Assembly (NCBI RefSeq): GCF_009766065.1
Contig: NZ_LMUE01000012.1
Coordinates: 1 to 64,000 of the forward strand
DNA from: Dyella sp. S184
Lineage (GTDB): Bacteria > Pseudomonadota > Gammaproteobacteria > Xanthomonadales > Rhodanobacteraceae
Length of the DNA stretch: 64,000 nt
Direction of reading: 5' to 3'
In this document: piece after piece, positions 53,240 through 63,069 of the stretch
Layout of the letters: each line of letters opens with the position of its first letter
Numbering within the stretch: the stretch's first letter is position 1
The notes under the pieces: generated by a model
What the model was told of the DNA's origin: nothing
Databases searched by the model: none
What the model saw: the letters and a program-made list of their open reading frames with translations, nothing else
Translations under genes and position numbers: made by a program

Positions 53240-55561
53240 TCAGTTCTTGCGAGCCCGTGCAAAGGCATCAGCCAACGCGTTTCCGCCTGGCGCCGGCGCC
53301 GGATTATTCGTGTTGCTGCGCGCCGGCGGGCGTGCATCGCGCTGACCCCTCGGCGTGTCGCTACCGGCAGCCGGTCGGCTGCGTGCCTGACCGGGCTCGT
53401 CGTCCAGCCGCATGCTGAGGCCAATGCGTTGGCGTGGCAGGTCGACCTCCATCACCTTGACCTTGACGATGTCGCCGGCCTTGACGGCGTCGCGGGGATC
53501 CTTGACAAAGGTGTGCGACAACGCCGAGATGTGCACCAGGCCGTCCTGATGCACGCCGATGTCGACGAAGGCGCCGAACGCGGCGACGTTGGTGACGCGG
53601 CCTTCGAGGATCATGCCGGGCTTGAGATCCTTCACGTCCTCGACGCCCTCGGCAAAGCTCGGCGCGACGAATTCCGGACGCGGGTCGCGGCCGGGCTTCT
53701 CCAGTTCTTTCAGGATGTCACGCACGGTCGGTACGCCGAATTTTTCGTCGGTGAACTGCTCGGGTTTCAGGCCGCGCAGGAAACCGGTGTCGCCGATGAT
53801 GTTGCGTACCTCGCGGCCACACTGGGCGATGATCCTCTCGACCACGGGATAAGCCTCCGGGTGCACCGAACTGGCGTCCAGCGGGTTGTCGCCGTTCGGT
53901 ACGCGGAGGAAGCCGGCGCACTGCTCGAAGGCCTTGTCACCGAGACGCGGCACCTTCAGCAGCGCCTTGCGGTTGGCGAATGGGCCGTTCGCGTCGCGGT
54001 GCTTCACGACATTTTCGGCGACGGACGCGGACAATCCGGCGACGCGCGACAGCAACGCAGCAGACGCAGTATTCACATCCACGCCGACTGCGTTGACGCA
54101 ATCCTCGACACGCGCATCCAGCGCACGCGCCAGCTTGATCTGGTTCACGTCATGCTGGTACTGGCCGACGCCAATCGCCTTCGGTTCGATCTTCACCAGT
54201 TCGGCCAGCGGGTCCTGCAGTCGGCGTGCAATGGAGACGGCGCCACGCAGGCTCACGTCGAGCTCGGGGAATTCCTTTGCCGCGAGTTCCGAAGCGGAAT
54301 ACACCGAAGCGCCGGCTTCACTCACCACGATCTTGGACAGCTTGGCCTCCGGAAGCTTCTTGATCAGCTCGCCAGCCAGCTTGTCGGTTTCGCGCGAGGC
54401 GGTGCCGTTGCCGATCGCGATCAGATTCACGCCGTGCTGCCGGCACAGCTTCGCCAGTTGCACGAGGGATTCATTCCACTGCCGGCGTGGTTCGTGCGGA
54501 TAGATGACATCGGTGGCGAGCAGCTTGCCGGTGGCATCGACCACCGCCACCTTGACGCCGGTACGGATGCCCGGGTCCAGGCCCATCACCGTGCTCGCGC
54601 CAGCGGGTGCGGCCAGCATCAGGTCCTTCAGGTTGTCGCCGAATACGCGGATCGCTTCGTCCTCGGCGCCTTCGCGCACGCGGCCGAACAGGTCGAGGGT
54701 GAGGTGCAGGTGCAGCTTGACGCGCCAGGTCAGGCGCACGGTTTCGCGCAGCCATGCATCGGCGGCGCGGCCACGGTTGTGGATGTTGGCGTGCGCGGCG
54801 ACGCGGCCTTCGCCTTCGGCATGACCTTGTTCGCTGTCGGCGGCGGGGCTGAGTTCCAGCTCAAGAACGCCTTCGTTGCGCGCGCGCATCAGTGCCAGCA
54901 GTCGGTGCGAAGGGATCTTGCCGACCGGTTCGACGTGATCGAAGTAGTCGCGGAACTTGGCACCCTCGTTCTCCTTGCCTTCGACTACTTTGGCGCGGAT
55001 CTGCCCCTGCGCCCACAGCCAGTCGCGCAGCTCTCCGACCAGGTGCGCATCTTCGGCGATCGACTCCATCAGGATCGCGCGCGCGCCGTCGAGCGCGGCA
55101 CGTACATCGGCCACGCCTTTCTCCGCATCGACAAACTTTTCAGCGAAGGCCTCAGGGGCCAGCGTGGGATCCTCACGCAGGCCCAGCGCCAGCGGCTCCA
55201 GTCCCGCCTCGCGCGCAATCTGCGCCTTGGTGCGGCGCTTGGGCTTGAACGGCAGATACAGATCCTCCAGCCGCGCCTTGGTGTCGGCGGCAAGGATGTC
55301 ACCCTTCAATGCGTCGCTCAGCTTGCCCTGTTCCTCGATGCTGGCGAGGATCGCGCTGCGGCGATCCTCCAGTTCACGCAGGTAATACAGGCGTTCTTCC
55401 AGCAGACGCAGTTGGGTGTCGTCGAGACCGCCGGTGACTTCCTTGCGGTAGCGCGCGATGAACGGCACGGTGGCACCGCCGTCGAGCAAGTCTACCGCTG
55501 CGTGTACCTGCTCCGGCTTGGCGGCGATGTCCTGGGCAATGCGTTGTTCGATGCTGAGCAT
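53240..55561 (-). CDS. tex: RNA-binding transcription accessory protein Tex
   Basis: The protein is 773 residues. It has the Tex N-terminal domain ([17 protein letters not shown]), a YqgF-like fold around [18 protein letters not shown], a helix-hairpin-helix segment, and an S1 RNA-binding domain near residues 640-710 ([21 protein letters not shown] and [11 protein letters not shown]). The C-terminal tail is low-complexity and basic. It is a cytoplasmic, conserved housekeeping factor. Confidence 0.95.
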   Translation of the reverse strand: MLSIEQRIAQDIAAKPEQVHAAVDLLDGGATVPFIARYRKEVTGGLDDTQLRLLEERLYYLRELEDRRSAILASIEEQGKLSDALKGDILAADTKARLEDLYLPFKPKRRTKAQIAREAGLEPLALGLREDPTLAPEAFAEKFVDAEKGVADVRAALDGARAILMESIAEDAHLVGELRDWLWAQGQIRAKVVEGKENEGAKFRDYFDHVEPVGKIPSHRLLALMRARNEGVLELELSPAADSEQGHAEGEGRVAAHANIHNRGRAADAWLRETVRLTWRVKLHLHLTLDLFGRVREGAEDEAIRVFGDNLKDLMLAAPAGASTVMGLDPGIRTGVKVAVVDATGKLLATDVIYPHEPRRQWNESLVQLAKLCRQHGVNLIAIGNGTASRETDKLAGELIKKLPEAKLSKIVVSEAGASVYSASELAAKEFPELDVSLRGAVSIARRLQDPLAELVKIEPKAIGVGQYQHDVNQIKLARALDARVEDCVNAVGVDVNTASAALLSRVAGLSASVAENVVKHRDANGPFANRKALLKVPRLGDKAFEQCAGFLRVPNGDNPLDASSVHPEAYPVVERIIAQCGREVRNIIGDTGFLRGLKPEQFTDEKFGVPTVRDILKELEKPGRDPRPEFVAPSFAEGVEDVKDLKPGMILEGRVTNVAAFGAFVDIGVHQDGLVHISALSHTFVKDPRDAVKAGDIVKVKVMEVDLPRQRIGLSMRLDDEPGQARSRPAAGSDTPRGQRDARPPARSNTNNPAPAPGGNALADAFARARKN

Positions 55562-55677
55562 GGGTGACTTTCTGTTCCTTGCAATGGCGCGCCGCGCCGG
55601 ATGAATGCTATCGAGCCGACGATGATAGCAAGCGGCCTCGACACCTCATCAGCCGAATGTCGGACCCCTAACGAAAA

Positions 55678-55704
55678 CGGCGCCGCGACGGGGTCGCGGC
55701 GCCG
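55678..55704 (-). terminator. GC-rich terminator of the RDD-family gene
   Basis: A 12-bp stem (55678-55689 with 55693-55704) has a 3-base loop. In the minus direction it is followed by a TTTT run, and it lies just after the stop of the gene at 55722-56498. Confidence 0.75.
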
Positions 55705-55721
55705 TGGATGGAAACAAACGA

Positions 55722-56498
55722 TCAGGCGCTGAACGAGTTGCTGTTGCCGGAGGAGGCTTGGGTCGGCTTGAACTCGCTGGCGCGGCCATTCAGCACGAGG
55801 GTGCCGACCATGATGTCGTGCAAACCCTGCTTGCGCTGGGTCCAGGCCACCATCAGAAAGCCGATGCACAGGATGAGGCCGCTGAGTATCTTGGCCGGAT
55901 AGCGCCCCAGTGCACGCATGAAGCTGATCCGATGGCCCTGCAGGTCGGTGACACGGATACCGAGCGCCAGCTTGCCGATGCTGGCCTGCCAGGTCGAGCT
56001 TTCGCATACGGCAAAGTAAGCCCAGTCGATCAGGATGCCGAGCAGGATCGCCGGCCACATCGCGGCATAGAAAGCCTGTTGTGCAGCCAGCATGAGATGC
56101 GGATCGCCAGCGGCGTTGGTGATGGCCTGTGTCATCGCCAGCTTGGCCGCATCAACTCCCATCATTTTCTGGATCAGCAGGGAAGGGAAGTACAGGATGA
56201 TGGCGTCGAGAATGTAAGCGCCCACGCGTTTCCAGAAGCCGGCATAGTCCTCCAGCGCGGCAGCATTGGTCTGCGGCAGCGGCAGCAGCGGCGCGGTAGG
56301 TGCCGAATAGGGATTGGCGGTCGGCGGCGCGGTGCGCACTTCATCGGCGAACAACACCGACAGCGGCTGCCAGTCGGCGAGGCCTTCGTACCACGCCAGA
56401 TCCTCACGGCTGAGCTGGCCGCTGCGCAACCACTGGCGCACATCGTCTTCTTTGTACGGGCCATGCCGCTCGCCATCACGACCGATCCAGATTTCCAT
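55722..56498 (-). CDS. GYF_2-RDD membrane protein
   Basis: The protein is 258 residues from ATG 56498, which has GGGGAG 8 bases upstream; a GTG at 56507 would add three residues. The N-terminal GYF_2-type domain (EIWIGRDGERHGPYKEDDVRQWLRSGQL and WYEGLADWQPLSVL) is followed by a Pro-rich linker. An RDD domain with three to four membrane helices comes next (FWKRVGAYILDAIILYF, IRVTDLQGHRISFMRALGRY). It is an inner-membrane protein of unknown role. Confidence 0.85.
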   Translation of the reverse strand: MEIWIGRDGERHGPYKEDDVRQWLRSGQLSREDLAWYEGLADWQPLSVLFADEVRTAPPTANPYSAPTAPLLPLPQTNAAALEDYAGFWKRVGAYILDAIILYFPSLLIQKMMGVDAAKLAMTQAITNAAGDPHLMLAAQQAFYAAMWPAILLGILIDWAYFAVCESSTWQASIGKLALGIRVTDLQGHRISFMRALGRYPAKILSGLILCIGFLMVAWTQRKQGLHDIMVGTLVLNGRASEFKPTQASSGNSNSFSA

Positions 56499-56599
56499 CG
56501 AGCACACTCCCCAAGCTGGTCAAAGTGGGCATGATGCCATGAGTGTTGGCGGATTCTGCATGATGCAGGTACCAGTGCAGCACGCCGGGATGGATTGCG

Positions 56600-58474
56600 T
56601 CAGGCGGCGTGGCGCTTCAGATGCACCAGCAGCAGCGAGATCGCGGCGGGCGTGACGCCGCTGACGCGGGCGGCCTGGCCGAGCGTGGCCGGCTGCGTGC
56701 GCTTGAGCTTCAGCAGCACCTCGGCCGACAGGCCGCGCACCTTGTCGTAGTCGAAGCTGACAGGGATCGCCGTATGCTCGTGCCGGCGCTGGCGCTCGAT
56801 CTCCTCGCGCTGGCGTTCCAGATAGCCGGAATACTTGGTCTGCACCTCGACTTGGGCGGCGACATCCTCGCGCTCCACCGCCGGACCGAGTTCGGCGACG
56901 CTGGTGAGTTTCGCGTAGTCCAGTTCCGGGCGGCGCAGCAGGTCCAGCACATTGGTCTCACGGCTTACCGCGATGCCGAGCTGGCGCTCGATCGCTGCAC
57001 CGAGCGCATTGTTCGGCGCGGCCCACAGCGCGCCCAGGCGTTGTGTCTCGCGTTCGACCGCCGCGCGCTTCGCGCGCAGTGCATCGAAACGTGCCTGCGG
57101 CACCACGCCCAGCGCGTGGCCGGTTTCGGTGAGCCGCAGGTCGGCGTTGTCCTCGCGCAGATGCAGGCGGTACTCGGCACGCGAGGTGAACATGCGGTAC
57201 GGCTCGATGGTGCCGTTGCTGGTGAGATCGTCGATCAGCACGCCGATATAGGCCTCGTCGCGACGTGGATACCACGGCGCCTTGCCCTGCACGGCGAGTG
57301 CCGCATTGAGGCCGGCGACAAGCCCCTGCGCGCCGGCTTCCTCATAGCCGGTGGTACCGTTGATCTGGCCGGCGAAGTACAGGCCGGGAATGGCTTTCGT
57401 CTCCAGCCATGGCTGCAGTCCGCGCGGGTCGAAGTAGTCATACTCGATCGCGTAGCCCGGTCGGGTGATATGCGCGTTCTCGAAACCCTTGATCGAACGC
57501 ACCAGCGCCAGCTGCACATCGAACGGCAGCGAAGTGGAGATGCCGTTCGGATAGACCTCGAACGTGTCCAGTCCTTCCGGTTCGATGAAGATCTGGTGCG
57601 AGCCCTTCTCGGCAAAGCGCACCACCTTGTCCTCGATCGACGGGCAGTAGCGCGGGCCGACACCTTCGATCTGCCCGGTGTACAGCGGCGAGCGATCCAG
57701 CGCGCCGCGGATCAGTTCGTGGGTGCGCTCGCCGGTGTGGGTGATCCAGCAGCTGACCTGGCGTGGATGTTCGTCGCGCGTACCGAGGTAGGAGAACACC
57801 GGCGCCGGATCGTCACCGGGCTGTTCCTCGAGGCCGCTGAAATCGATGCTGCGCAGGTCGATGCGTGGTGGTGTGCCGGTCTTCAGGCGATCGGCGGCCA
57901 CCGGCAGTTCGCGCAGTTTGGCGGCCAGCGTGCTGGCCGGCGGATCACCGGCACGGCCGCCAGCGTATTGCGCCGGCCCAATATGGATCTTGCCGGCGAG
58001 GAAGGTGCCGGCAGTGAGTACTACGGCGGTCGCAGCAAATGACAGGCCCATCTGGGTCACCACGCCGGTGACGCGGCCGTTCTCGATAATGAGGTCGTCC
58101 ACCGCTTGCTGGAACAGCTCCAGATTGGGCTGGGTTTCGACGATATGGCGGATCGCAGCCTTGTACAGCGCGCGGTCGGCCTGGCAACGGGTGGCGCGCA
58201 CGGCCGGCCCCTTCGAGGCATTCAGCGTGCGCCACTGGATGCCGGCGCGGTCCGCGGCGTGCGCCATCGCGCCGCCGAGCGCATCGATCTCCTTGACCAG
58301 ATGGCCCTTGCCGATGCCGCCGATCGCCGGATTGCAGCTCATCTGGCCGATCGTCTCGATGTTGTGGCTGAGCAGCAGCGTGCGTGCACCCGTACGCGCC
58401 GCGGCCAGCGCGGCCTCGGTGCCGGCGTGGCCGCCGCCGATCACGATGACGTCGTAGCGGGTCGGATGACGCAT
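56600..58474 (-). CDS. mnmG: tRNA U34 carboxymethylaminomethyl modification enzyme MnmG
   Basis: The protein is 624 residues from ATG 58474. It begins with a FAD-binding [20 protein letters not shown] (residues 9-28). It carries the GidA signatures [15 protein letters not shown] and [25 protein letters not shown]. With MnmE it installs the cmnm5 group on U34 of several tRNAs. It is here without rsmG and parA/B in the visible neighbourhood. Confidence 0.96.
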   Translation of the reverse strand: MRHPTRYDVIVIGGGHAGTEAALAAARTGARTLLLSHNIETIGQMSCNPAIGGIGKGHLVKEIDALGGAMAHAADRAGIQWRTLNASKGPAVRATRCQADRALYKAAIRHIVETQPNLELFQQAVDDLIIENGRVTGVVTQMGLSFAATAVVLTAGTFLAGKIHIGPAQYAGGRAGDPPASTLAAKLRELPVAADRLKTGTPPRIDLRSIDFSGLEEQPGDDPAPVFSYLGTRDEHPRQVSCWITHTGERTHELIRGALDRSPLYTGQIEGVGPRYCPSIEDKVVRFAEKGSHQIFIEPEGLDTFEVYPNGISTSLPFDVQLALVRSIKGFENAHITRPGYAIEYDYFDPRGLQPWLETKAIPGLYFAGQINGTTGYEEAGAQGLVAGLNAALAVQGKAPWYPRRDEAYIGVLIDDLTSNGTIEPYRMFTSRAEYRLHLREDNADLRLTETGHALGVVPQARFDALRAKRAAVERETQRLGALWAAPNNALGAAIERQLGIAVSRETNVLDLLRRPELDYAKLTSVAELGPAVEREDVAAQVEVQTKYSGYLERQREEIERQRRHEHTAIPVSFDYDKVRGLSAEVLLKLKRTQPATLGQAARVSGVTPAAISLLLVHLKRHAA

Positions 58475-58670
58475 GAAACTGCCCTGGCAGAGTAAAAAAG
58501 TGACGAAACGGGGCGCCATGGTAACGCCATCAAGCCCATGTGGACCGATCACGTTCATTGGCATGTTTCCTGCTTTATTCCATCAGCACTTTCACGGGCA
58601 GACGCTGCGCGACTACGCGCGCCGAGATCGAACGGACAGGGGTTCGATTGTGTACCGGGAAAGGAAGCAA

Positions 58671-58694
58671 GACGGCACCTCTCGGGGTGCCGTC
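58671..58694 (+). terminator. Intrinsic terminator, + strand, with no annotated gene upstream
   Basis: A 9-bp stem (58671-58679 with 58686-58694) is followed by GTCTTTTAT on the + strand. No + strand gene precedes it (mnmG reads away), so it may end an unannotated small RNA. Confidence 0.55.
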
Positions 58695-58717
58695 GTCTTT
58701 TATGAGGCCCAAAAGAC

Positions 58718-58748
58718 AAGGCCCCGCGGTTTGCAGCCGCGGGGCCTT
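58718..58748 (-). terminator. Strong hairpin, terminator-like in the minus direction
   Basis: A perfect 12-bp stem (58718-58729 with 58737-58748) has a 7-base loop. Read on the minus strand it is followed by TTGTCTTTT, which suits a terminator. Confidence 0.5.
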
Positions 58749-59003
58749 GTGCTGATAGATCTGGCGCCCGGCGGTCTCAGGAACAGGGGGAATCCAGGAT
58801 GACCGTATTGCCGAGCGCCAGAAACCGGAATGTTGCTGGCGCAGACAGCGAGCGCTGTCGCGGAACGTGTGTCGATATTTACCCCATACGCGTGAACAAG
58901 GGGTGACTGAAGAGGGTTTTTGTGCCGGGCCGCGGCAGCAGTTGACGTGCAGCGTCAGTCACGCGAAGTGGGTCATCGATCAAGCGTGACCAACATCACA
59001 CAT

Positions 59004-59018
59004 TGGCACGGGCAATGC
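59004..59018 (+). promoter_or_regulatory. Sigma-54 (-24/-12) promoter
   Basis: TGGCAC at 59004-59009 and ATGC at 59015-59018 place GG and GC exactly 10 bases apart, as the consensus TGGCAC-N5-TTGCW requires with one mismatch. The expected start near 59030 gives a short leader before the gene at 59063. Confidence 0.75.
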
Positions 59019-59062
59019 ATTCACCCCACTACCAACACGAACCAAGGCGAAGGAGACATACC

Positions 59063-59248
59063 ATGGACATGAACTTCAACTTCGAACCGGTTTATCCGCA
59101 TCACGATCTGCTGGTCGAGCTGGGTCAGGTCGAGATGGCGATCGATGGCCTGAGCGAGCGCCAGGACAACGAGCGCGGTGCGCTGCAGCCGGGTCTGGAA
59201 TCGCGCATGCAGAGCCTGATCGAAGCGCTGGATCATCTGGCCGTCTGA
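59063..59248 (+). CDS. Small protein under sigma-54 control, unknown
   Basis: The protein is 61 residues from ATG 59063, which has AAGGAGA a few bases upstream; a longer frame from 59003 would start inside the promoter. It is acidic and helical (HHDLLVELGQVEMAIDGLSERQDNERGALQPGLESRMQSLIEALDHL). There is no signal peptide. No family is recognised. The strong ribosome site and the promoter suggest high, condition-dependent expression. Confidence 0.7.
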   Translation: MDMNFNFEPVYPHHDLLVELGQVEMAIDGLSERQDNERGALQPGLESRMQSLIEALDHLAV

Positions 59249-59337
59249 ATCATGTAGAGCATGTGCGTGGTGATCGCACCACGTGCACCGGGGATGACGC
59301 CGCGGGGCAGGCACGTGCACAGCCGCCCCGCCACCGC

Positions 59338-61989
59338 TCAGTGATTGAGCACGTTACCGATGATCTCGGCCAGATTGCGCGAAAGCCCGCCTTGCTCGGC
59401 CAGTCTGGCAATCGCTGCACGCGCCGCCTCGCGCCGCTGCGGTTCCAGTCGCTGCCAACCGTTGAACGCCGTGGCCAGTCGCGCCGCGAGCTGCGGATTC
59501 AGTGCATCCAGCGTGACCAGCCGTTCGGCGAGCAAGCGGTAACCAGCACCGTCGATGCGATGAAAGCCACTCGGATTGCCGCGCACGAACGCGCCCAGCA
59601 ACGCCTGCACCCGGTTCGGGTTCTTCAGTGTGAATGCCGGGTCGCGTTCCAGCAGCAGCACGCGTTCCAGCGCGACATCGCCGGGCAATTGCGCCTGCGC
59701 GGCAAACCACTTGTCCAGCGCCAGCGCGTTGTCGGCGTAGCGTGCGTGATAATCGATCAGCGCCGGTGCTGCCTGCGCGGCATGGCCGCGCACCAGCACG
59801 GTCAGTGCGGCGAGCCGGTCGGTCATGCAGGACGCGCCCCGATATTGCACCGTGGCCAACACGCGGGCGCTGCTGCTGTCGACCAGATTCAACAGCTCCA
59901 GCACGCGACGCTTGAGCCGGCGTCGCGCCTGGCTGACAGCATCCAGCTCGGCATTGGCATGCGCGGCCAGCGTCTGGTAACGCTGGCGCAATGCCGACGC
60001 GCCCAGCTGCTCGGCCAACCGTTGCTGCAGGCGCTCACGCAGCATGTGGATATGCTGCGGGTCGACCGCCTGCTCGTGCTCGGCCAGCTCGATTTCACCC
60101 GGCGGGGTCAGCAGGTCGGCCAATAACGCATCTTCGATGGCGTCGTTGTTGAACAGGAACACCAGCGCATCGACCCAGGCCTGCAGGGCATCGGTGGCGG
60201 TGTCGTCGCGTAGATTTTCGTAGGCACGCAGGGCGAGTTGCTGGCCGGCCTCCCAGCGATTGAAGCCGTCGATGTCGTGGCGCAACAGCAGTGCCAGTTC
60301 GTCCGGCGTGTAGTCGAAGTCGAGGATCACCGGCGCGGAGAATCCGCGCAGCAGGGAAGGCACCGGCGCGGTGATGACGTTGTTGAAGACAAAGCTCTGC
60401 TCGGCCTGTGCCAGCACCACCATGCATTCGGTTTCACGGGTGGGTGGCTGGCCGTCCAAATGCAACGGCAGCATGTCACCGTTTCGCGTAAACAGGGACA
60501 GCTTGACCGGGATTGGCAAAGGCGCCTTCGGCCCGTGTTCAGTGCCGGCCTGGATGTGCTGGGCCAGCGTGAGCGTGTACTCGCGCCGGGCGGCATCGTA
60601 GTGGCCGTGCGCCTTCAGCCGTGGTGTGCCGGCCTGGGCGTACCAGGCAAGATATGGCGTGAGGTCGATCCCGTTGGCTTCGCCCAGCGCGCCGAGGAAA
60701 TCTTCCAGCGTGGCGGCGCGGCCATCGTTGCGCTCGAAGTAGCGATCCATGCCGCAGCGGAAGCCATCCTTGCCTAGTCGCCCAGCCAGCATGCGCACCA
60801 GCTCGGAGCCTTTCTCGTACACCGTGGCGGTGTAGAAATTATTGATCTCGCTGTACTGCGCCGGACGTACCGCATGCGCCAGCGGGCCGGCATCCTCGGG
60901 GAACTGCGCACGACGCAGCAGGGCGACGTCCTCGATGCGCTTCAGCGATGCCGAATTCATGTCGGCGGAGAAGCTCTGCTCGCGGAATACCGTGAGCCCT
61001 TCCTTCAGTGATAGCTGGAACCAGTCGCGGCAGGTGACGCGGTTGCCGCTCCAGTTGTGGAAATACTCATGTGCTACCACGGCCTCGACATGTCGGTATT
61101 CATCATCGGTGGTCGAATCCGGATTGGCCAGCAGGCACTTCGCGTTGAAGATGTTGAGGCCCTTGTTCTCCATCGCGCCCATATTGAAATCGTGAGTGGC
61201 GACGACGTGGAACACATCGAGATCGTAGTTGCGGCCAAAGGCCTGCTCGTCCCAGCGCATCGAGCGTTCCAGCGCGTCCATCGCGTAATGGCAGCGGTCG
61301 ATCGCGTCGGCCTCGGCCCAAATCTTCAGCTGTACGGCGCGTCCATCGGCGGTGACATAGTCGCGTTCGATCTTTTCCAGACGACCGGCGACTAGTGCGA
61401 ACAGGTAACTGGGTTTGGGGTGTGGATCGACGAAACGAGCCCAATGGCGGCCGCCTTCCAGTTCACCGGCGCCGTCGGGGTTGCCGCCCGCCAGCAGTAC
61501 TGGAAAGCGTGCGCGGTCGGCACTCAAAGTGACGGTGTAGCGTGACTGCACGTCGGGCCGGTCGGGGAAGAAGGTGATGTGGCGGAAGCCTTCGGCCTCG
61601 CACTGGGTCAGCAGGAAGCCGGCCTCGCGCGAGCCGGACAGGTAGAGGCCTTCCAGCGCGGTGTTCGCGGCCGGGCGCAGTCGCACGCGCGTTTCCAGCA
61701 CGCTGCCGTCATGGGCACCATCGACTTCCAGCACGTTGCCGACGTAGCGGTACGCGGTGGCGGGCAGCTGCTCACCATCCAGTGCGATCGACAGCAGCTG
61801 CAGGTTCTCGCCGTCCAGCCGCAGCGGCGTTGTCTGCGCGGGATCACGGCGCAACAGCAGGCGTGCGAACAGTTCGGTGGCATCGATGCCGAGGTCGAAA
61901 TCCAGTTCGACCGTCTCGACCCGCCAGGCGGGTGCACGGTAATCGCTGAGACGGATCAGTGCAGGGACTTGCTCGGAAAGTGCGTGCAT
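59338..61989 (-). CDS. pepN: Aminopeptidase N PepN (M1 family)
   Basis: The protein is 883 residues. The GAMEN exopeptidase motif is at about residue 268 (GAMENKGLNIF). The zinc motif HEYFHNWSGNR is at about residue 305, with the distal Glu in LKEGLTVFREQ. The C-terminal helical domain is typical for gammaproteobacterial PepN. It releases N-terminal amino acids in the cytoplasm. All catalytic residues are present. Confidence 0.96.
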   Translation of the reverse strand: MHALSEQVPALIRLSDYRAPAWRVETVELDFDLGIDATELFARLLLRRDPAQTTPLRLDGENLQLLSIALDGEQLPATAYRYVGNVLEVDGAHDGSVLETRVRLRPAANTALEGLYLSGSREAGFLLTQCEAEGFRHITFFPDRPDVQSRYTVTLSADRARFPVLLAGGNPDGAGELEGGRHWARFVDPHPKPSYLFALVAGRLEKIERDYVTADGRAVQLKIWAEADAIDRCHYAMDALERSMRWDEQAFGRNYDLDVFHVVATHDFNMGAMENKGLNIFNAKCLLANPDSTTDDEYRHVEAVVAHEYFHNWSGNRVTCRDWFQLSLKEGLTVFREQSFSADMNSASLKRIEDVALLRRAQFPEDAGPLAHAVRPAQYSEINNFYTATVYEKGSELVRMLAGRLGKDGFRCGMDRYFERNDGRAATLEDFLGALGEANGIDLTPYLAWYAQAGTPRLKAHGHYDAARREYTLTLAQHIQAGTEHGPKAPLPIPVKLSLFTRNGDMLPLHLDGQPPTRETECMVVLAQAEQSFVFNNVITAPVPSLLRGFSAPVILDFDYTPDELALLLRHDIDGFNRWEAGQQLALRAYENLRDDTATDALQAWVDALVFLFNNDAIEDALLADLLTPPGEIELAEHEQAVDPQHIHMLRERLQQRLAEQLGASALRQRYQTLAAHANAELDAVSQARRRLKRRVLELLNLVDSSSARVLATVQYRGASCMTDRLAALTVLVRGHAAQAAPALIDYHARYADNALALDKWFAAQAQLPGDVALERVLLLERDPAFTLKNPNRVQALLGAFVRGNPSGFHRIDGAGYRLLAERLVTLDALNPQLAARLATAFNGWQRLEPQRREAARAAIARLAEQGGLSRNLAEIIGNVLNH

Positions 61990-62058
61990 GCGGACAACAG
62001 TGGGGGCGGATAATGATCAGGCTAACATGGGGCGCTTTAACGGCAGGAGAACCCGCAG

Positions 62059-63069
62059 ATGCCAACGAACGCAACGCCATATACCGCCGAGCGCGCCCGG
62101 CTGGGCGACCAGGAGATCGTGGCGCTGACCGGTCCCGGCGCTAGCCGGCGCCTGCGCATCGCGCGTCATGGCGCGGCGCTGCTCAGTTTCGAGGTGGCGC
62201 TGGATGGGAGCATGCGTGATCTGGCCGACGGCTACCGCGATGCTGCCGAGGTGGCCAGTCGACCCGGTTCGCGTTTCGCGATCATGGTGCCGTTCGCCGG
62301 GCGGATTGCCGATGCACGCTACCACTTCGATGGCCAGCTGCAGGATCTGCAGCCCGGTATCGTCGGTGCCGCCCGCGCCAGCCGGCATGGCTTCGTGCGC
62401 GACACGGAGTTCGACATCACGGCACTCGAGGCGGATGAACACGCGGCGTGGGTGACCTTGGGCACGAGTTCGATCCGTCCGCAGCCCGGTTATCTGCATG
62501 CGATCGATCTGACGGTGACGTTCACGCTGGATGCTGGCGGGATCACCCTGGAGGTGCGCATGCGCAACGTCGGCGACAGCGCGGCACCGTGCTTCTTCGG
62601 CTGGCATCCGTACTTCCGGCTGGCCGACAGCACGGTCGATGGCTGGCAGTTGCAGATTCCCGCGCAGACGCTGATCCGTACCGATGCCGATCTGATCGCG
62701 CTGCCCGGCGCGGCGGCGTTCGTGGCACTGGACGATGTGCCTGCGCTGGATTTCCGCAAGCCGCGGCTGCTCGGCGACAGCATTCTCGATCATGAATACA
62801 CGAACCTGATAGCCGACCCCGATGGCCGCATCCGGACCCATCTGCGCGATCCATCCAGCGGGCTTGGCATCGCGGTGTGGCAGGAACACGGCGTGATGCA
62901 CGCATTCACCGCCGACACGATAAGCCGCGATGCGCGCCGCGCTATCGCGCTGGAGCCGATGGAGTGCATGGCCGATGCATTCAATCGCCCCGAATGCGCC
63001 GACGCGATCCGTTTGCTGCCCGGTGCCGAGCGCAGTTTCCGTTGTGGTGTGGAGGTCGAGTTGCCATGA
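62059..63069 (+). CDS. Aldose 1-epimerase family protein
   Basis: The protein is 336 residues. It has a galactose mutarotase-like beta-supersandwich, with SRPGSRFAIMVPFAGRIADARYHFDG near the N-terminus, the catalytic-region HP of FFGWHPYFRL, and LEPMECMADAFNRPECADAIRLLPG near the end. It interconverts sugar anomers; the substrate is not determined. It overlaps the next gene by ATGA. Confidence 0.85.
   Translation: MPTNATPYTAERARLGDQEIVALTGPGASRRLRIARHGAALLSFEVALDGSMRDLADGYRDAAEVASRPGSRFAIMVPFAGRIADARYHFDGQLQDLQPGIVGAARASRHGFVRDTEFDITALEADEHAAWVTLGTSSIRPQPGYLHAIDLTVTFTLDAGGITLEVRMRNVGDSAAPCFFGWHPYFRLADSTVDGWQLQIPAQTLIRTDADLIALPGAAAFVALDDVPALDFRKPRLLGDSILDHEYTNLIADPDGRIRTHLRDPSSGLGIAVWQEHGVMHAFTADTISRDARRAIALEPMECMADAFNRPECADAIRLLPGAERSFRCGVEVELP

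Larger units (their letters stand above)
58475..59062. other. 588-bp intergenic region with hairpins and a sigma-54 promoter
   Basis: No coding frame is supported; the + strand frame 58473-58802 has poor coding character. The region holds two terminator-like hairpins (58671-58694 and 58718-58748) and a sigma-54 promoter at 59004-59018. Sequences resembling CGTCA/TGACG units recur between 58940 and 58990 and might bind an activator. Confidence 0.6.

Noticed and set aside
53429..55567. A 712-codon + strand frame opposite tex
   Set aside because: It is antisense to a clear, full-length Tex protein; no start signal or family match.
58620..58665. GGTTCGATT-like T-loop, possible tRNA or tmRNA end
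   Set aside because: The flanking bases do not pair into a T stem and no acceptor or anticodon arm can be built.
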